Shown here: positions 28,003-36,083 of the stretch, piece by piece
Numbering within the stretch: position 1 is the stretch's first letter
How the letters are laid out: each line of letters opens with the position of its first letter
Assembly: GCF_002733835.1 (NCBI RefSeq)
Contig: NZ_NVWY01000008.1
Span: forward strand, 1-58,406
Origin: Alcanivorax sp.
GTDB lineage: Bacteria; Pseudomonadota; Gammaproteobacteria; Pseudomonadales; Alcanivoracaceae
Reading direction: 5' to 3'
Length of the DNA: 58,406 bases
Position numbers and translations under genes: made by a program
The notes under the pieces: model-generated
Told to the model about the DNA's origin: nothing
Seen by the model: only the letters and a program-made list of their open reading frames with translations
Databases searched by the model: none

Positions 28003-29196
28003 ATGACTGTCATTGGCACCCCTTTCACCGACAACGCTACCCGCGTCATGCTGCTGGGCTCCGGCGAGCTGGGCCGCGAAGTCGCCCTGGAACTGATCCG
28101 CTACGGTTGCGAAGTCATCGCCGTGGATCGCTATGCCCACGCCCCCGCCATGCAGGTGGCACAACACAGCCATGTCATCAACATGCTCGATGGCGCCGCC
28201 TTGCGGGCACTGGTCGAACAGGAGAAACCGGCGTTGATCGTTCCGGAAATCGAGGCCATTGCCACAGACGAGCTGGTCAAGCTGGAAGCGGAAGGCTACA
28301 CCGTGGTGCCCACTGCCCGGGCAACCCAATTGACCATGAACCGTGAAGGCATTCGCTGCCTGGCCGCAGAAGAGCTGTCACTGCCCACTTCGCCCTATCG
28401 CTTTGCCGATAACGAAGCGGACTATCAGCAGGCCGTGCGCGAGATCGGTTTTCCCTGCGTGGTGAAACCCGTCATGAGTTCCTCCGGCAAAGGACAAAGC
28501 ACCCTGAAAAACGACGCGGACGTTCTGCCAGCCTGGGAATACGCGCAGTCCGGCGGCCGCGCCGGTCAAGGCCGGGTCATCGTGGAAGGCTTTGTGGACT
28601 TCGACTACGAAATCACCCTGCTGACGGTTCGCCATAAGGCCGGCAACGAGATCAAGACCAGCTATTGTGCCCCCATCGGCCACCGTCAGGAAAACGGCGA
28701 TTACCAGGAATCCTGGCAGCCCCAGCCCATGAGTGAAGCGGCACTGCAACGCTCCCGCGACGTCGCACTGGCGATTACCGACGCACTCGGTGGTCTGGGT
28801 ATCTTCGGGGTCGAGTTGTTTATCAAAGACGACCAGGTGTACTTCAGCGAAGTGTCTCCCCGCCCCCACGACACCGGCCTGGTGACACTGATTTCCCAGA
28901 CCCTTTCCGAATTCGCCTTGCATGCCCGGGCCATTCTTGGTCTGCCAGTCCCGGAAATCGAGCAGCGGGGCCCCTCAGCATCATCCGTATTGCTGGTACA
29001 AGGCCAATCTGAGGCCATGCGTTACCATGGCCTGGACACCGCCTTGGCCGACACGGATACCGAAGTGCGTCTGTTCGGTAAACCGGATATCAACGGCAGT
29101 CGGCGCCTGGGCGTTGCACTGGCCAAAGCCGACAGCATTGACGCGGCACGCAACAAGGCAAACACCGCCAGCGCCGCACTCAACGTCGACCTGTAA
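28003..29196 (+). CDS. purT: Formate-dependent phosphoribosylglycinamide formyltransferase PurT
   Basis: This 397-aa ATP-grasp enzyme makes formyl-GAR from formate in purine synthesis, independent of folate. The N-terminal Rossmann segment [19 protein letters not shown], the ATP-grasp core [15 protein letters not shown] and [15 protein letters not shown] are diagnostic. The ATG at 28003 was chosen over a TTG four codons upstream because the family begins at this point. The length fits E. coli PurT (392 aa). The TM2 gene follows 18 bp after it. Confidence 0.95.
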   Translation: MTVIGTPFTDNATRVMLLGSGELGREVALELIRYGCEVIAVDRYAHAPAMQVAQHSHVINMLDGAALRALVEQEKPALIVPEIEAIATDELVKLEAEGYTVVPTARATQLTMNREGIRCLAAEELSLPTSPYRFADNEADYQQAVREIGFPCVVKPVMSSSGKGQSTLKNDADVLPAWEYAQSGGRAGQGRVIVEGFVDFDYEITLLTVRHKAGNEIKTSYCAPIGHRQENGDYQESWQPQPMSEAALQRSRDVALAITDALGGLGIFGVELFIKDDQVYFSEVSPRPHDTGLVTLISQTLSEFALHARAILGLPVPEIEQRGPSASSVLLVQGQSEAMRYHGLDTALADTDTEVRLFGKPDINGSRRLGVALAKADSIDAARNKANTASAALNVDL

Positions 29197-29214
29197 CCCT
29201 TAAAGGAATCGCAC

Positions 29215-29610
29215 ATGCAGAATCAGGATACGCACAGCAAGGTGATCGGTTACTTACTCTGGATCTTCGGGTTCATGGGCGCCCACCGTTTTTACTATGG
29301 CCGCCAACTCACCGGCACACTCTGGTTTTTTACTCTCGGGCTATTCTTCATCGGCTGGATCATCGACCTGTTTCTGATCCCCGGCATGGACGACGCGGCA
29401 GATACACGCTACGAAGCCGGTAGCGTCGATTACAATATCGGCTGGATTCTGCTCACCTTTCTCGGCATTTTCGGCATTCACCGCTTCTACATGGGCAAGG
29501 TCATCACCGGCATTATCTACCTGCTGACTGCCGGCCTGTTCGGGCTGGGGATTCTCTATGATTTCTGGACACTGAACGGCCAGATCGCTGAGAAAAACCG
29601 TCTGGTCTAA
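29215..29610 (+). CDS. TM2-domain membrane protein (two repeats)
   Basis: This 131-aa protein contains two TM2-type units. Each begins with a helix and a GxHRFYxG turn (FMGAHRFYYGRQLTG and IFGIHRFYMGKVITG) followed by a membrane hairpin ending in a DxFLIP or DFWTLNG motif. TM2 proteins are small inner-membrane proteins of unclear function. It lies 18 bp after purT behind an AAAGGAA site, probably on the same transcript. Confidence 0.85.
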   Translation: MQNQDTHSKVIGYLLWIFGFMGAHRFYYGRQLTGTLWFFTLGLFFIGWIIDLFLIPGMDDAADTRYEAGSVDYNIGWILLTFLGIFGIHRFYMGKVITGIIYLLTAGLFGLGILYDFWTLNGQIAEKNRLV

Positions 29611-29703
29611 CGCCTGTCGGACGCCTGATGCTGGAAGCCCGATGCCTGACGAAGAAAAGCACTGACGAAACCGTCTTGTCTTTTAGTGTCCTGCATCGGG
29701 CAT
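29611..29703 (+). repeat. REP-like intergenic element after the TM2 gene
   Basis: The gap holds GCCTGATGC and GCCCGATGCCTGACG units. GCCCGATGC (29638-29646) and GCATCGGGC (29693-29701) are perfect inverted repeats across a 46-bp loop. Similar words recur at 49.5-50.2 and 53.7 kb. It may act as a transcript-end structure between convergent genes. Confidence 0.5.
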
Positions 29704-29722
29704 TATCCATCCAGCGTATGAA

Positions 29723-30109
29723 TCAGTTCTTCATGGCGTACTTGCCCGCCCCCAGAAAGACCAGCGCGGCAGCGGTGAACAGATAGAACGCCTGCAACTC
29801 GATTGCCCAGCCGCCAGTGTTGCTCAGGCTGAACAACTCACCCATATGCGCCAGAACCAGCGCGACCAGCATATTGCCAACAATCAGCGCGGCACCAATA
29901 CGGGTCTGATAACCGATAATCACCATCACCGGCGCAATCACCTCGCCAATGAACACGCCGTAGGCCAGGAACCCTGGCAGGTGGTGTTCCGCCAGCACAC
30001 CGGCAATCCAGCCAACCCCGGCATGCAGCTTGTGCACGCCATGCAGCAGCAGCATCAAACCCAACGACAGGCGTAAGATCAACTTCCCGATATCCGGATT
30101 ATTCAGCAT
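29723..30109 (-). CDS. DoxX-family membrane protein
   Basis: This 128-aa protein has four predicted membrane helices in the DoxX pattern: LILRLSLGLMLLLHGVHKL at the start and GFLAYGVFIGEVIAPVMVIIGY in the middle. The family includes subunits linked to quinone or thiol oxidation, but most members are uncharacterised. The ATG at 30109 has GGAG eight bases upstream; the frame extends 15 codons further without a site. Confidence 0.8.
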   Translation of the reverse strand: MLNNPDIGKLILRLSLGLMLLLHGVHKLHAGVGWIAGVLAEHHLPGFLAYGVFIGEVIAPVMVIIGYQTRIGAALIVGNMLVALVLAHMGELFSLSNTGGWAIELQAFYLFTAAALVFLGAGKYAMKN

Positions 30110-30164
30110 GGTCAGGCTCCAGCAATTGCGGTTTTGGAAGCAACCATTCTTCACTGTCTCTCTG

Positions 30165-30194
30165 AAAAAGAAAAGGCCGCCCAGAGGGCGGCCA
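30165..30194 (-). terminator. Terminator of the 124-aa/419-aa operon
   Basis: On the minus strand GGCCGCCC and GGGCGGCC form an 8-bp stem around TCTG, followed by TTTTCTTTTT. It lies beyond the 124-aa gene and ends the accessory minus-strand operon. Confidence 0.85.
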
Positions 30195-30228
30195 ATCCGT
30201 TACCAAAGTACAATTTTTCAGGTCTGCG

Positions 30229-30603
30229 CTAGGTGGGTGTCCCCGTTACGCGGTAAATATGGCTATCGTTCATACTGCTGAACAGGGCGTCCTTTATCTT
30301 GCGCACAGCATACACCCGCTGCGCCTCGATACTGGCATCCTGCACGCTCTCGGCGATCAGTGCGGCAGCCACCGTACTGTTACCGTTCACGCCATTGATC
30401 TGGACCTGAAGGTTCTGTTCGCCGGCCGCAGTGCGGCCCTGCACATCCAGCCTGACCAGCCCCTGATTAACGATAGTACCGGCACCGCGCCAGACATCGG
30501 CAAAGTCGATGGCATTAATGGCAAGCCGGGCATCACGCTCCTGGTTTCCATTCATGTTGCCATAGGCGTTGCGGACATCGCCCATACGTTCTACCTGTAA
30601 CAT
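30229..30603 (-). CDS. Unrecognised 124-aa protein, partner of the 419-aa protein
   Basis: I recognise no family. The protein is soluble, without signal peptide or membrane helix. The predicted pattern is a basic/acidic helix (GNQERDARLAINAIDFADVW), a beta-rich middle (GLVRLDVQGRTAAGEQNLQVQING) and a C-terminal helix (ASIEAQRVYAVRKIKDALFSS). It starts 9 bp after the 419-aa gene with a GGAG site, and a strong terminator follows, so the pair is one transcript. This pairing suggests a cognate partner, chaperone or immunity role; none is shown. Confidence 0.7.
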   Translation of the reverse strand: MLQVERMGDVRNAYGNMNGNQERDARLAINAIDFADVWRGAGTIVNQGLVRLDVQGRTAAGEQNLQVQINGVNGNSTVAAALIAESVQDASIEAQRVYAVRKIKDALFSSMNDSHIYRVTGTPT

Positions 30604-30612
30604 AGTCAGCTC

Positions 30613-31872
30613 CTAGCGGGGGTTAACCACCCAGTTAGTGCCCAGGCCAATCACCGTGCCCCAGTTACTGCTGGAGGTGCAGGTAATGGTTTCGCCATCC
30701 ACTTTCACCGTGCCTTTATCGCTGTCGGAACCCCCGGCACCACCAAACTCAAACGGTCCGATGAAGAAGCCACCTTCACCCTTGATGGTTTCGGTCACTT
30801 GCTGGGCAAACTCGGAACCGGCATTGATGGTGATGGTTGGCCGATAACCGACAATCATTTGTGAAACGATACGTGCCAGGTTGCCGCCCTTGCCAAAGTA
30901 ATAGGCATCGTCGCCGTTCTTGAAACCGGAATGACCCGGCATGAACGGACCATTCAGGTAGTTGGCCGGCATGGCCGCGTTAAACCAGTTGCCCGGGGTC
31001 ACCGTGACGATGGAGACATCTTCAAAGGCAAAGCTGATGTCGTACTGGCTGGAGAAGTGCTCTGTCGACACTTTTTTGTATTCGCCCCCGGCTTCAAAGC
31101 CAAAGAAATCGAACAACCCGCCCAGTTCTGTTTCACCATAGACGGTGCTGTCTGACCATTGTTTGGTGGACGAATCCAGAGAGAAGGTTTTGGCGGAACC
31201 GGCGGTAGCGGCTCCACCGAAGTTGTTACCGGTGATCCGGTTAACGTAGTCCCAGGGGGTTTCACTGATCTGAAACGCGGATTGATCCTTCACCGAGTTG
31301 CCATCCTGGCCCACAACCGTCACCAGGTTATCGTCATAGCGCTTGGTCGCCTCACTGATCGGGCCTTTCAGCTTCTGCATGTATTCCGTGTAGTTGCTGT
31401 TGGCTTCCTTGAGTTGTGCTTTTGCCTGGTTCAACTGCGATGCGGAGGCCAGACCTTCATTGGCCAACCAGTCATCGAATGACTCGGTGCTGCTGGTTTG
31501 CTGTTTGAAGTTCTGATAAGCCACATTCACGCTGGACTGGATCTGAAACAGGTTGTGCGAAGCATCCGATATCTTCTGCTGCAACGCCTGGCCGGCTTCA
31601 CCGCCATCGGCCATAAGGAAGTTCAGAAACATGCGGTACTGGTCACCGAATCCCTGCTTCATGCCGTAGGTATTCGGATCCACCTGCGGGCTGGCAGGCA
31701 CAATATTGAGAAACTGTACTTGCTGATACGGCAGCGAGCCCATCGGTGGATTCTTGCCACCCCAGTTCCACGGGGTCGGCCCGGTCAACATTTGCGGTAC
31801 GCCTTCGATCTTGATCTGATCCTGGAAGGCGGTCATGAATTGTCCCCAAAGCGTTTTCGTCATATCGCTCAT
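30613..31872 (-). CDS. Unrecognised 419-aa protein, helical N-half and beta-rich C-half
   Basis: No family is recognised. Residues 1-85 are polar with many Trp/Pro/Tyr (GPTPWNWGGKNPPMG). Residues about 95-185 look helical and possibly coiled. From about 195 the protein is beta- and Gly-rich (NNFGGAATAG, FFGFEAGGEYKK). It ends with alternating strands (IVGYRPTITINAG, FIGPFEFGGAGGSDSDKG, CTSSSNWGTVIGLGTNWVV). There is no signal peptide or membrane helix. ATG 31872 has CAGGAG upstream. This build resembles structural, lectin-like or pore-forming proteins in outline only. It is divergent from the phosphorylase-fold gene. Confidence 0.7.
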   Translation of the reverse strand: MSDMTKTLWGQFMTAFQDQIKIEGVPQMLTGPTPWNWGGKNPPMGSLPYQQVQFLNIVPASPQVDPNTYGMKQGFGDQYRMFLNFLMADGGEAGQALQQKISDASHNLFQIQSSVNVAYQNFKQQTSSTESFDDWLANEGLASASQLNQAKAQLKEANSNYTEYMQKLKGPISEATKRYDDNLVTVVGQDGNSVKDQSAFQISETPWDYVNRITGNNFGGAATAGSAKTFSLDSSTKQWSDSTVYGETELGGLFDFFGFEAGGEYKKVSTEHFSSQYDISFAFEDVSIVTVTPGNWFNAAMPANYLNGPFMPGHSGFKNGDDAYYFGKGGNLARIVSQMIVGYRPTITINAGSEFAQQVTETIKGEGGFFIGPFEFGGAGGSDSDKGTVKVDGETITCTSSSNWGTVIGLGTNWVVNPR

Positions 31873-31970
31873 AATCATTCTCCTGATGATGTTTTTTATC
31901 GGGCATTTCCATGCCTCACGATGTGCCATTTGGCGCAATCAGTATCAGAGCGAAATATCAGCGTTGGGAA

Positions 31971-32045
31971 ATTATGGATGGTGATGAAATCCATAATCAC
32001 AGATGCATTATCAGCGATGATCACAACCATCATTAACGATAATGA
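31971..32045. promoter_or_regulatory. Nested palindromes in the accessory divergent promoter
   Basis: ATTATGGAT (31971-31979) and ATCCATAAT (31989-31997) are a perfect 9-bp pair spaced 9 bp. CATTATC (32006-32012) pairs with GATAATG (32038-32044), and TCATTA (32030-32035) pairs with TAATGA (32040-32045). These sites lie between two divergent operons and are AT-rich against the surroundings. They fit operators, possibly of the LysR regulator encoded at 34.2 kb. Confidence 0.5.
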
Positions 32046-32152
32046 ATCGGGTAAAAATTACCGGGTAGGATGGAGGCCACCCGGCAACCAGGGAAGCGAT
32101 CCACAGCGTACCTTGGGGGGAGCCGGCAATAAAAAGAGAACAAGGACGATTC

Positions 32153-33286
32153 ATGAGCCTCGACACATCGCTGGTACCCGAGACCCTGCTCAACGCACAA
32201 CGCATCATTGCGCTACCTGAAAACCCCGACCACCTGCCTGCGGTGGACTGGAAGAAACTGGGCGCTCCGGATAACCGGATTCCCCACATCGAAGAAACGC
32301 CCAGTCATCAAGCCGATTCTCCCTTACCCAAAGCCGACGTGGTCGTGATGACCTGGACCCTGGCAGAGTGGGCCGCCATGAATCAGGTACTCACCAACCG
32401 GCGTGATCCGCTCACACCGGATCAGCTGCACAGCCATGAATGGCAGGAAGGCTGGCTGTCTTACCAGCGCGACTACTACCAGATTTATCAATATATGGTG
32501 GATGTCTCCAAGACCTTCCAGGGCGGCGCGCCTTCGTTGTACAGCGAAAGCTGGGGTAGCTTCCGCCAGGTCCGCATCGGCGACTTGAACGTCTTGCTGG
32601 TCAAATCCGGCATGCACCTGGCCCAGGATGGCAGCCAGCTTCCCCTGATCCGTTTTGTTGAACAAATCTGCCAGGAAGCCCAACCCTCATTGCTGTTATC
32701 CATCGGTACTGGTGGCGGCGTACGCAGCGAAGACGCCCTGGGCAGCGCCCTGATTACCAACCAGGCCTATTTCCATTGCCTGAAACACTTCGCCAATGCC
32801 CGTTTCAATCACAGTACCGTGACGTCCAGCTGGCAGCCGGATAACCGTTATCTCCCTCTGGCCCAGGAAGGAGTGCTCCACACCCGTGGGCCGCAGATTC
32901 TGCCAGTGAGCCCACAGTATCCTGCAGGCGCCCATATCGACCCCGACCCGGCCGCCGCTCAACTGAAAGTGGTCACAGAACAACCCATCATCACCACCGA
33001 CACCTTCCTGTTCGGCACCACCGATAACGGCCTGGAAAAACTGGGTTGCATGGTGGAAATGGACGATGCCGTGGTCGGCATGGCATGCCAGCAACAAAAA
33101 ACGGCCTTTGGCTTTGTGCGTAATGTGTCCGACCCGGTTATCAATGGCGCCCTGCCCGCCTCCCTGCAGGACAGCTGGGCCGGCTACATCTACCGGGAGC
33201 AGGGCCTATACACCAGCTACAACGGCGCACTCGCCACCTGGGCCTTGCTGGCCGCCGAAGCCGACCGAAAGGAGAAAGGACAATGA
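32153..33286 (+). CDS. Nucleoside-phosphorylase-superfamily protein
   Basis: This 377-aa protein has a PNP/MTA-SAH nucleosidase-type fold. Residues about 58-80 (KADVVVMTWTLAEWAAMNQVL) match the first strand and helix. Then come SLLLSIGTGGGV, a beta segment IITTDTFLFGT, VEMDDAVVGMAC (equivalent of the VDMEs site) and FGFVRNVSDPVING (equivalent of the RxISD site that carries the catalytic Asp). A non-canonical insertion of about 55 residues (HEWQEGWLSYQRDYYQ...) lies before the core. It may cleave or bind a nucleoside. The next gene overlaps it by 4 bp. Confidence 0.75.
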   Translation: MSLDTSLVPETLLNAQRIIALPENPDHLPAVDWKKLGAPDNRIPHIEETPSHQADSPLPKADVVVMTWTLAEWAAMNQVLTNRRDPLTPDQLHSHEWQEGWLSYQRDYYQIYQYMVDVSKTFQGGAPSLYSESWGSFRQVRIGDLNVLLVKSGMHLAQDGSQLPLIRFVEQICQEAQPSLLLSIGTGGGVRSEDALGSALITNQAYFHCLKHFANARFNHSTVTSSWQPDNRYLPLAQEGVLHTRGPQILPVSPQYPAGAHIDPDPAAAQLKVVTEQPIITTDTFLFGTTDNGLEKLGCMVEMDDAVVGMACQQQKTAFGFVRNVSDPVINGALPASLQDSWAGYIYREQGLYTSYNGALATWALLAAEADRKEKGQ

Positions 33287-34173
33287 GTACAGCAATTCAA
33301 TGGTTTTCCGTGTGCGCACAGGAACAACGGGACCAGGTAACCCTGACGCCACTGGCACCCTTCAGCGGCGAACAGATTCTGGGCAACGCCAGTAGCCTGT
33401 GTGCACGAGGCAGCGAGCTATTCATCAGCCAGCACAATGGCATGCTGTCCATGGTGTTGGTGGATGAAAAAGCACACAGCTTTAGCCCCGTTATCGAGCT
33501 GAATGCGGAGAAACCGTATCAACAACTCAGCCCTTTTATGCTGGGTAATCAACTGCATCTACTCGCCTACAACGAGTCAGACGGTATTTTTGATTTCTTC
33601 CGCGTGATGCCGGACCACTTCGCACACCAGTATCGCTTCCAGAAAACCTACGGTGACATCACTACCGGATTCACTACCGTACATGCCTTTGCTTACCGGG
33701 ATAGCTGCCAGTTCATGGCCTACAATAAAAGCACCGGCACCAGCCGCCTTTATCAACTCACGGTGCCTCCCAACACCCCGCTTGGCGTGGCCATGACCTG
33801 GCATAAGGAATGGGCAAAAGGCTGGGAAAATTTCAGCTTTTTCACGCTCGGCGGGGAAAACTTTTTCTTCAAGATGAACCCGCGCTACAACGCGGTGAAC
33901 ATCGACCATTACATGGACGACCCTTCCCAGGGTTCGCACCCGGTGGGCACCAAGCTTCCCCTGTCCATGGACACCACACAGACCGCCACGATTGCCCTGC
34001 AGGAAGGACCCGGCTTTGTCGCCTACGAGACCGGTAATGGCCAGCTCACCGTTAATCGTTTTCACACGGACTGCCTGGGCTGGACCTGTCAGGCCAAACA
34101 GGCGGTGAACGCCGCAAGCAGTCGACTGCTGGTAATCAACGCCACCCAGGGGCCATTAATCGCACTGATCTGA
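33283..34173 (+). CDS. Propeller-like repeat protein
   Basis: This 296-aa soluble protein consists of about five or six degenerate repeats of 45-50 residues. Aligned segments are LHLLAYNESDGIFDFFRV, QFMAYNKSTGTSRLYQL, FFFKMNPRYNAVNIDHY and GFVAYETGNGQLTVNRF. A WAKGWENFSFFTLGG linker matches the WxxGWxxFxxFxLGG motif of tectonin/PLL-like repeats. That suggests a small beta-propeller for ligand or protein binding. There is no signal peptide. Its start overlaps the phosphorylase-fold gene (ATGA), so the two are co-translated. No family name can be assigned. Confidence 0.7.
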   Translation: MSTAIQWFSVCAQEQRDQVTLTPLAPFSGEQILGNASSLCARGSELFISQHNGMLSMVLVDEKAHSFSPVIELNAEKPYQQLSPFMLGNQLHLLAYNESDGIFDFFRVMPDHFAHQYRFQKTYGDITTGFTTVHAFAYRDSCQFMAYNKSTGTSRLYQLTVPPNTPLGVAMTWHKEWAKGWENFSFFTLGGENFFFKMNPRYNAVNIDHYMDDPSQGSHPVGTKLPLSMDTTQTATIALQEGPGFVAYETGNGQLTVNRFHTDCLGWTCQAKQAVNAASSRLLVINATQGPLIALI

Positions 34174-35091
34174 TCAGTGAGTCATGTCGAAAAACCAGTC
34201 GATTACCTGTTCCACCCGGGATGGGTAATCGTGGCCTTTGATAGTGGTGATATAGATATTGTTCATCAGTGGCTTGCCCGTTTCCACGCGATGAAGGGTC
34301 CCGTCTTCCAGCTGTGAAGCAACGCAATGGCTGGGCAGCACCGCCACACCCAGGCCGCCCACCACCATATCAATGGCACCGTGAATTGAGTTAATTTCCC
34401 CGGCATAGGTCAACGAATAGGCATTCAGGTTACAGCGCTCCGGCAGAGCATGCTTGAGCCAGCGATCATAGTAATACCCTGAGCCGGGATAATTGATGAA
34501 CGCCTGCTCCAGTATCACGCTTTCACTGGGCCGCTTGCCATCAGGCGGGTCACGGCTTACCAGCACATATTCTTCCTGACAGAACAACCGGTATTCCAGC
34601 AGAGGGTGGTCATTTTTTTCCGTCACGAAACCAAAATCGGCCCGGTCATCCAGCACCATCTGCACCACGTCCTGGGTGGATGTGAGCGTAATTTTCAACT
34701 CGATATCCGGGTGCGCCAGGCGCCGCTCCAGCAACATGGGAAAATGCGGTGACATCAGACAACTGGGCGGCATGGCATAGGACACCAGCCCCACAATCCG
34801 GGTTTCCATGGCATGCACTTCATCCATGAACTGCTGGGTAGTGAGCATCTGATGCCGAATGTACTGGGTCAACGCATCGCCCGCATCGGTGAGCACCACC
34901 TTCTTGCCGATCCGCTTGAACAAGGTGACCCCAATCTGCTCTTCCAGCTTGGCAATATGCTGACTCACGCCAGATTGCGTCATGTGAGCCCGCGTGGCCG
35001 CATGGGTAAAACTGCGTGTTTCTGCCGCCGCCATAAAGGCCTTGAACAGGCGCGTGTCCAGCAGAGTGAAATCCCGGTTGGAAAAACCCAT
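34174..35091 (-). CDS. LysR-family transcriptional regulator
   Basis: This 305-aa protein has the LysR N-terminal helix-turn-helix (residues about 12-70; FMAAAETRSFTHAATRAHMTQSGVSQHIAKLEEQIG). A C-terminal periplasmic-binding-like effector domain (about 100-300) contains RADFGFVTEK. GGAGG precedes its ATG. The gene is convergent with, and immediately adjacent to, the propeller gene, and its start overlaps the stop of the 260-aa gene by one base. It is the probable regulator of the island. Confidence 0.92.
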   Translation of the reverse strand: MGFSNRDFTLLDTRLFKAFMAAAETRSFTHAATRAHMTQSGVSQHIAKLEEQIGVTLFKRIGKKVVLTDAGDALTQYIRHQMLTTQQFMDEVHAMETRIVGLVSYAMPPSCLMSPHFPMLLERRLAHPDIELKITLTSTQDVVQMVLDDRADFGFVTEKNDHPLLEYRLFCQEEYVLVSRDPPDGKRPSESVILEQAFINYPGSGYYYDRWLKHALPERCNLNAYSLTYAGEINSIHGAIDMVVGGLGVAVLPSHCVASQLEDGTLHRVETGKPLMNNIYITTIKGHDYPSRVEQVIDWFFDMTH

Positions 35092-35873
35092 CAGCCAGCC
35101 TCCTCCGCCGGCGCGGGCACCGCGGGGCTGGTGGCGAACTGCAGATTCAGGCTATCACCTGCCTGCACATGGAGCCCGGCATAGCGAGCAAAGGGGGAAG
35201 GTGGCACAGAGCAAGGCACGGATTCGCTCAGCAACGCTCGTTCGCCCAGCCCTTCGGCCAGTGGTTGCGGATTACCAGTCCAAAGCGACCAACAAACACA
35301 GAGATCATCGTCCAGATACAGGAACGCGCCAGACAGCCCCTCTGGCATAGCTTTCAGCAATCCGGCAAAACGCTCACAAACCGCGCCCCGGAAGGCCTCT
35401 GCGGTTTCCTCCGTGCGCACCGCGACTTCACTGATAACCCGCCCGGATTGCCAACTCTCACCGTGATCAAGAACCTGCATGGCCCCGGTCTGGGATGGGT
35501 CACCGCGAAACTGCGCCGGGAATGCACTGTGGCTGGCCGGCCGGCCCGCCTCTGTACTGAAACTGAAAACCGTACTGTGCAGCGATGCATAGGCACGCCC
35601 GCCACAGCTTTCATGGCACGCCGCCTCGTAGGTCGCCGGGTCCGGATAAAACACCAGCGCAATTTCGTCCGGCACCACCGCATGGCGGCTGGTCGGTACG
35701 ATGGAAGGGATATAAGCCTGCAATCCCAACGGCCCCATAAACTGAACCGTGGCCGGAATAAAAATCTGGCCAAGCTGGTCATACAGTTTCTGACGATGCG
35801 GAGCCGGAGCCAGTGTCGGCAAGGCATAGCCCAGCCAGACGCGCACCGCCCGTCCCTGTGTCGACGTTTCCAT
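35091..35873 (-). CDS. Unrecognised 260-aa protein upstream of the LysR gene
   Basis: No family is recognised. The protein lacks a signal peptide and membrane helices. It may be two ferredoxin-like (dimeric alpha/beta barrel) halves: residues about 10-110 (VWLGYALPTL, EIALVFYPDPATYEAA) and about 130-225 (VISEVAVRTEETAEAFRGAV, FLYLDDDLCVCWSLW). The ATG at 35873 has AGGAG upstream. The stop overlaps the LysR start by one base, so the regulator is in the same transcript. It could be a small-molecule-handling enzyme; this is inference. Confidence 0.65.
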   Translation of the reverse strand: METSTQGRAVRVWLGYALPTLAPAPHRQKLYDQLGQIFIPATVQFMGPLGLQAYIPSIVPTSRHAVVPDEIALVFYPDPATYEAACHESCGGRAYASLHSTVFSFSTEAGRPASHSAFPAQFRGDPSQTGAMQVLDHGESWQSGRVISEVAVRTEETAEAFRGAVCERFAGLLKAMPEGLSGAFLYLDDDLCVCWSLWTGNPQPLAEGLGERALLSESVPCSVPPSPFARYAGLHVQAGDSLNLQFATSPAVPAPAEEAG

Positions 35874-36083
35874 GTCGTTAATCTCCTTACTGTCTGCCGG
35901 CAATCGGCTGACATAAATACGGGGTAAAGACTGACATGAAGAAAGCTAAGCAACAAGATGAATATGCAGCGACATAATGCCTGTACTGCGCAGAGCATGA
36001 AGAGGCCTGTATCCTGAGGTACGGGCACATTGAGCCTCACCCTGCGACCCCGCATACTGGCCATTTAACCATCGGAACTCGTC

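Noticed and set aside
30229..35873. Possible prophage or integrative element around the accessory island
   Set aside because: No integrase, transposase, tRNA-edge duplication or phage structural genes were seen at its borders.
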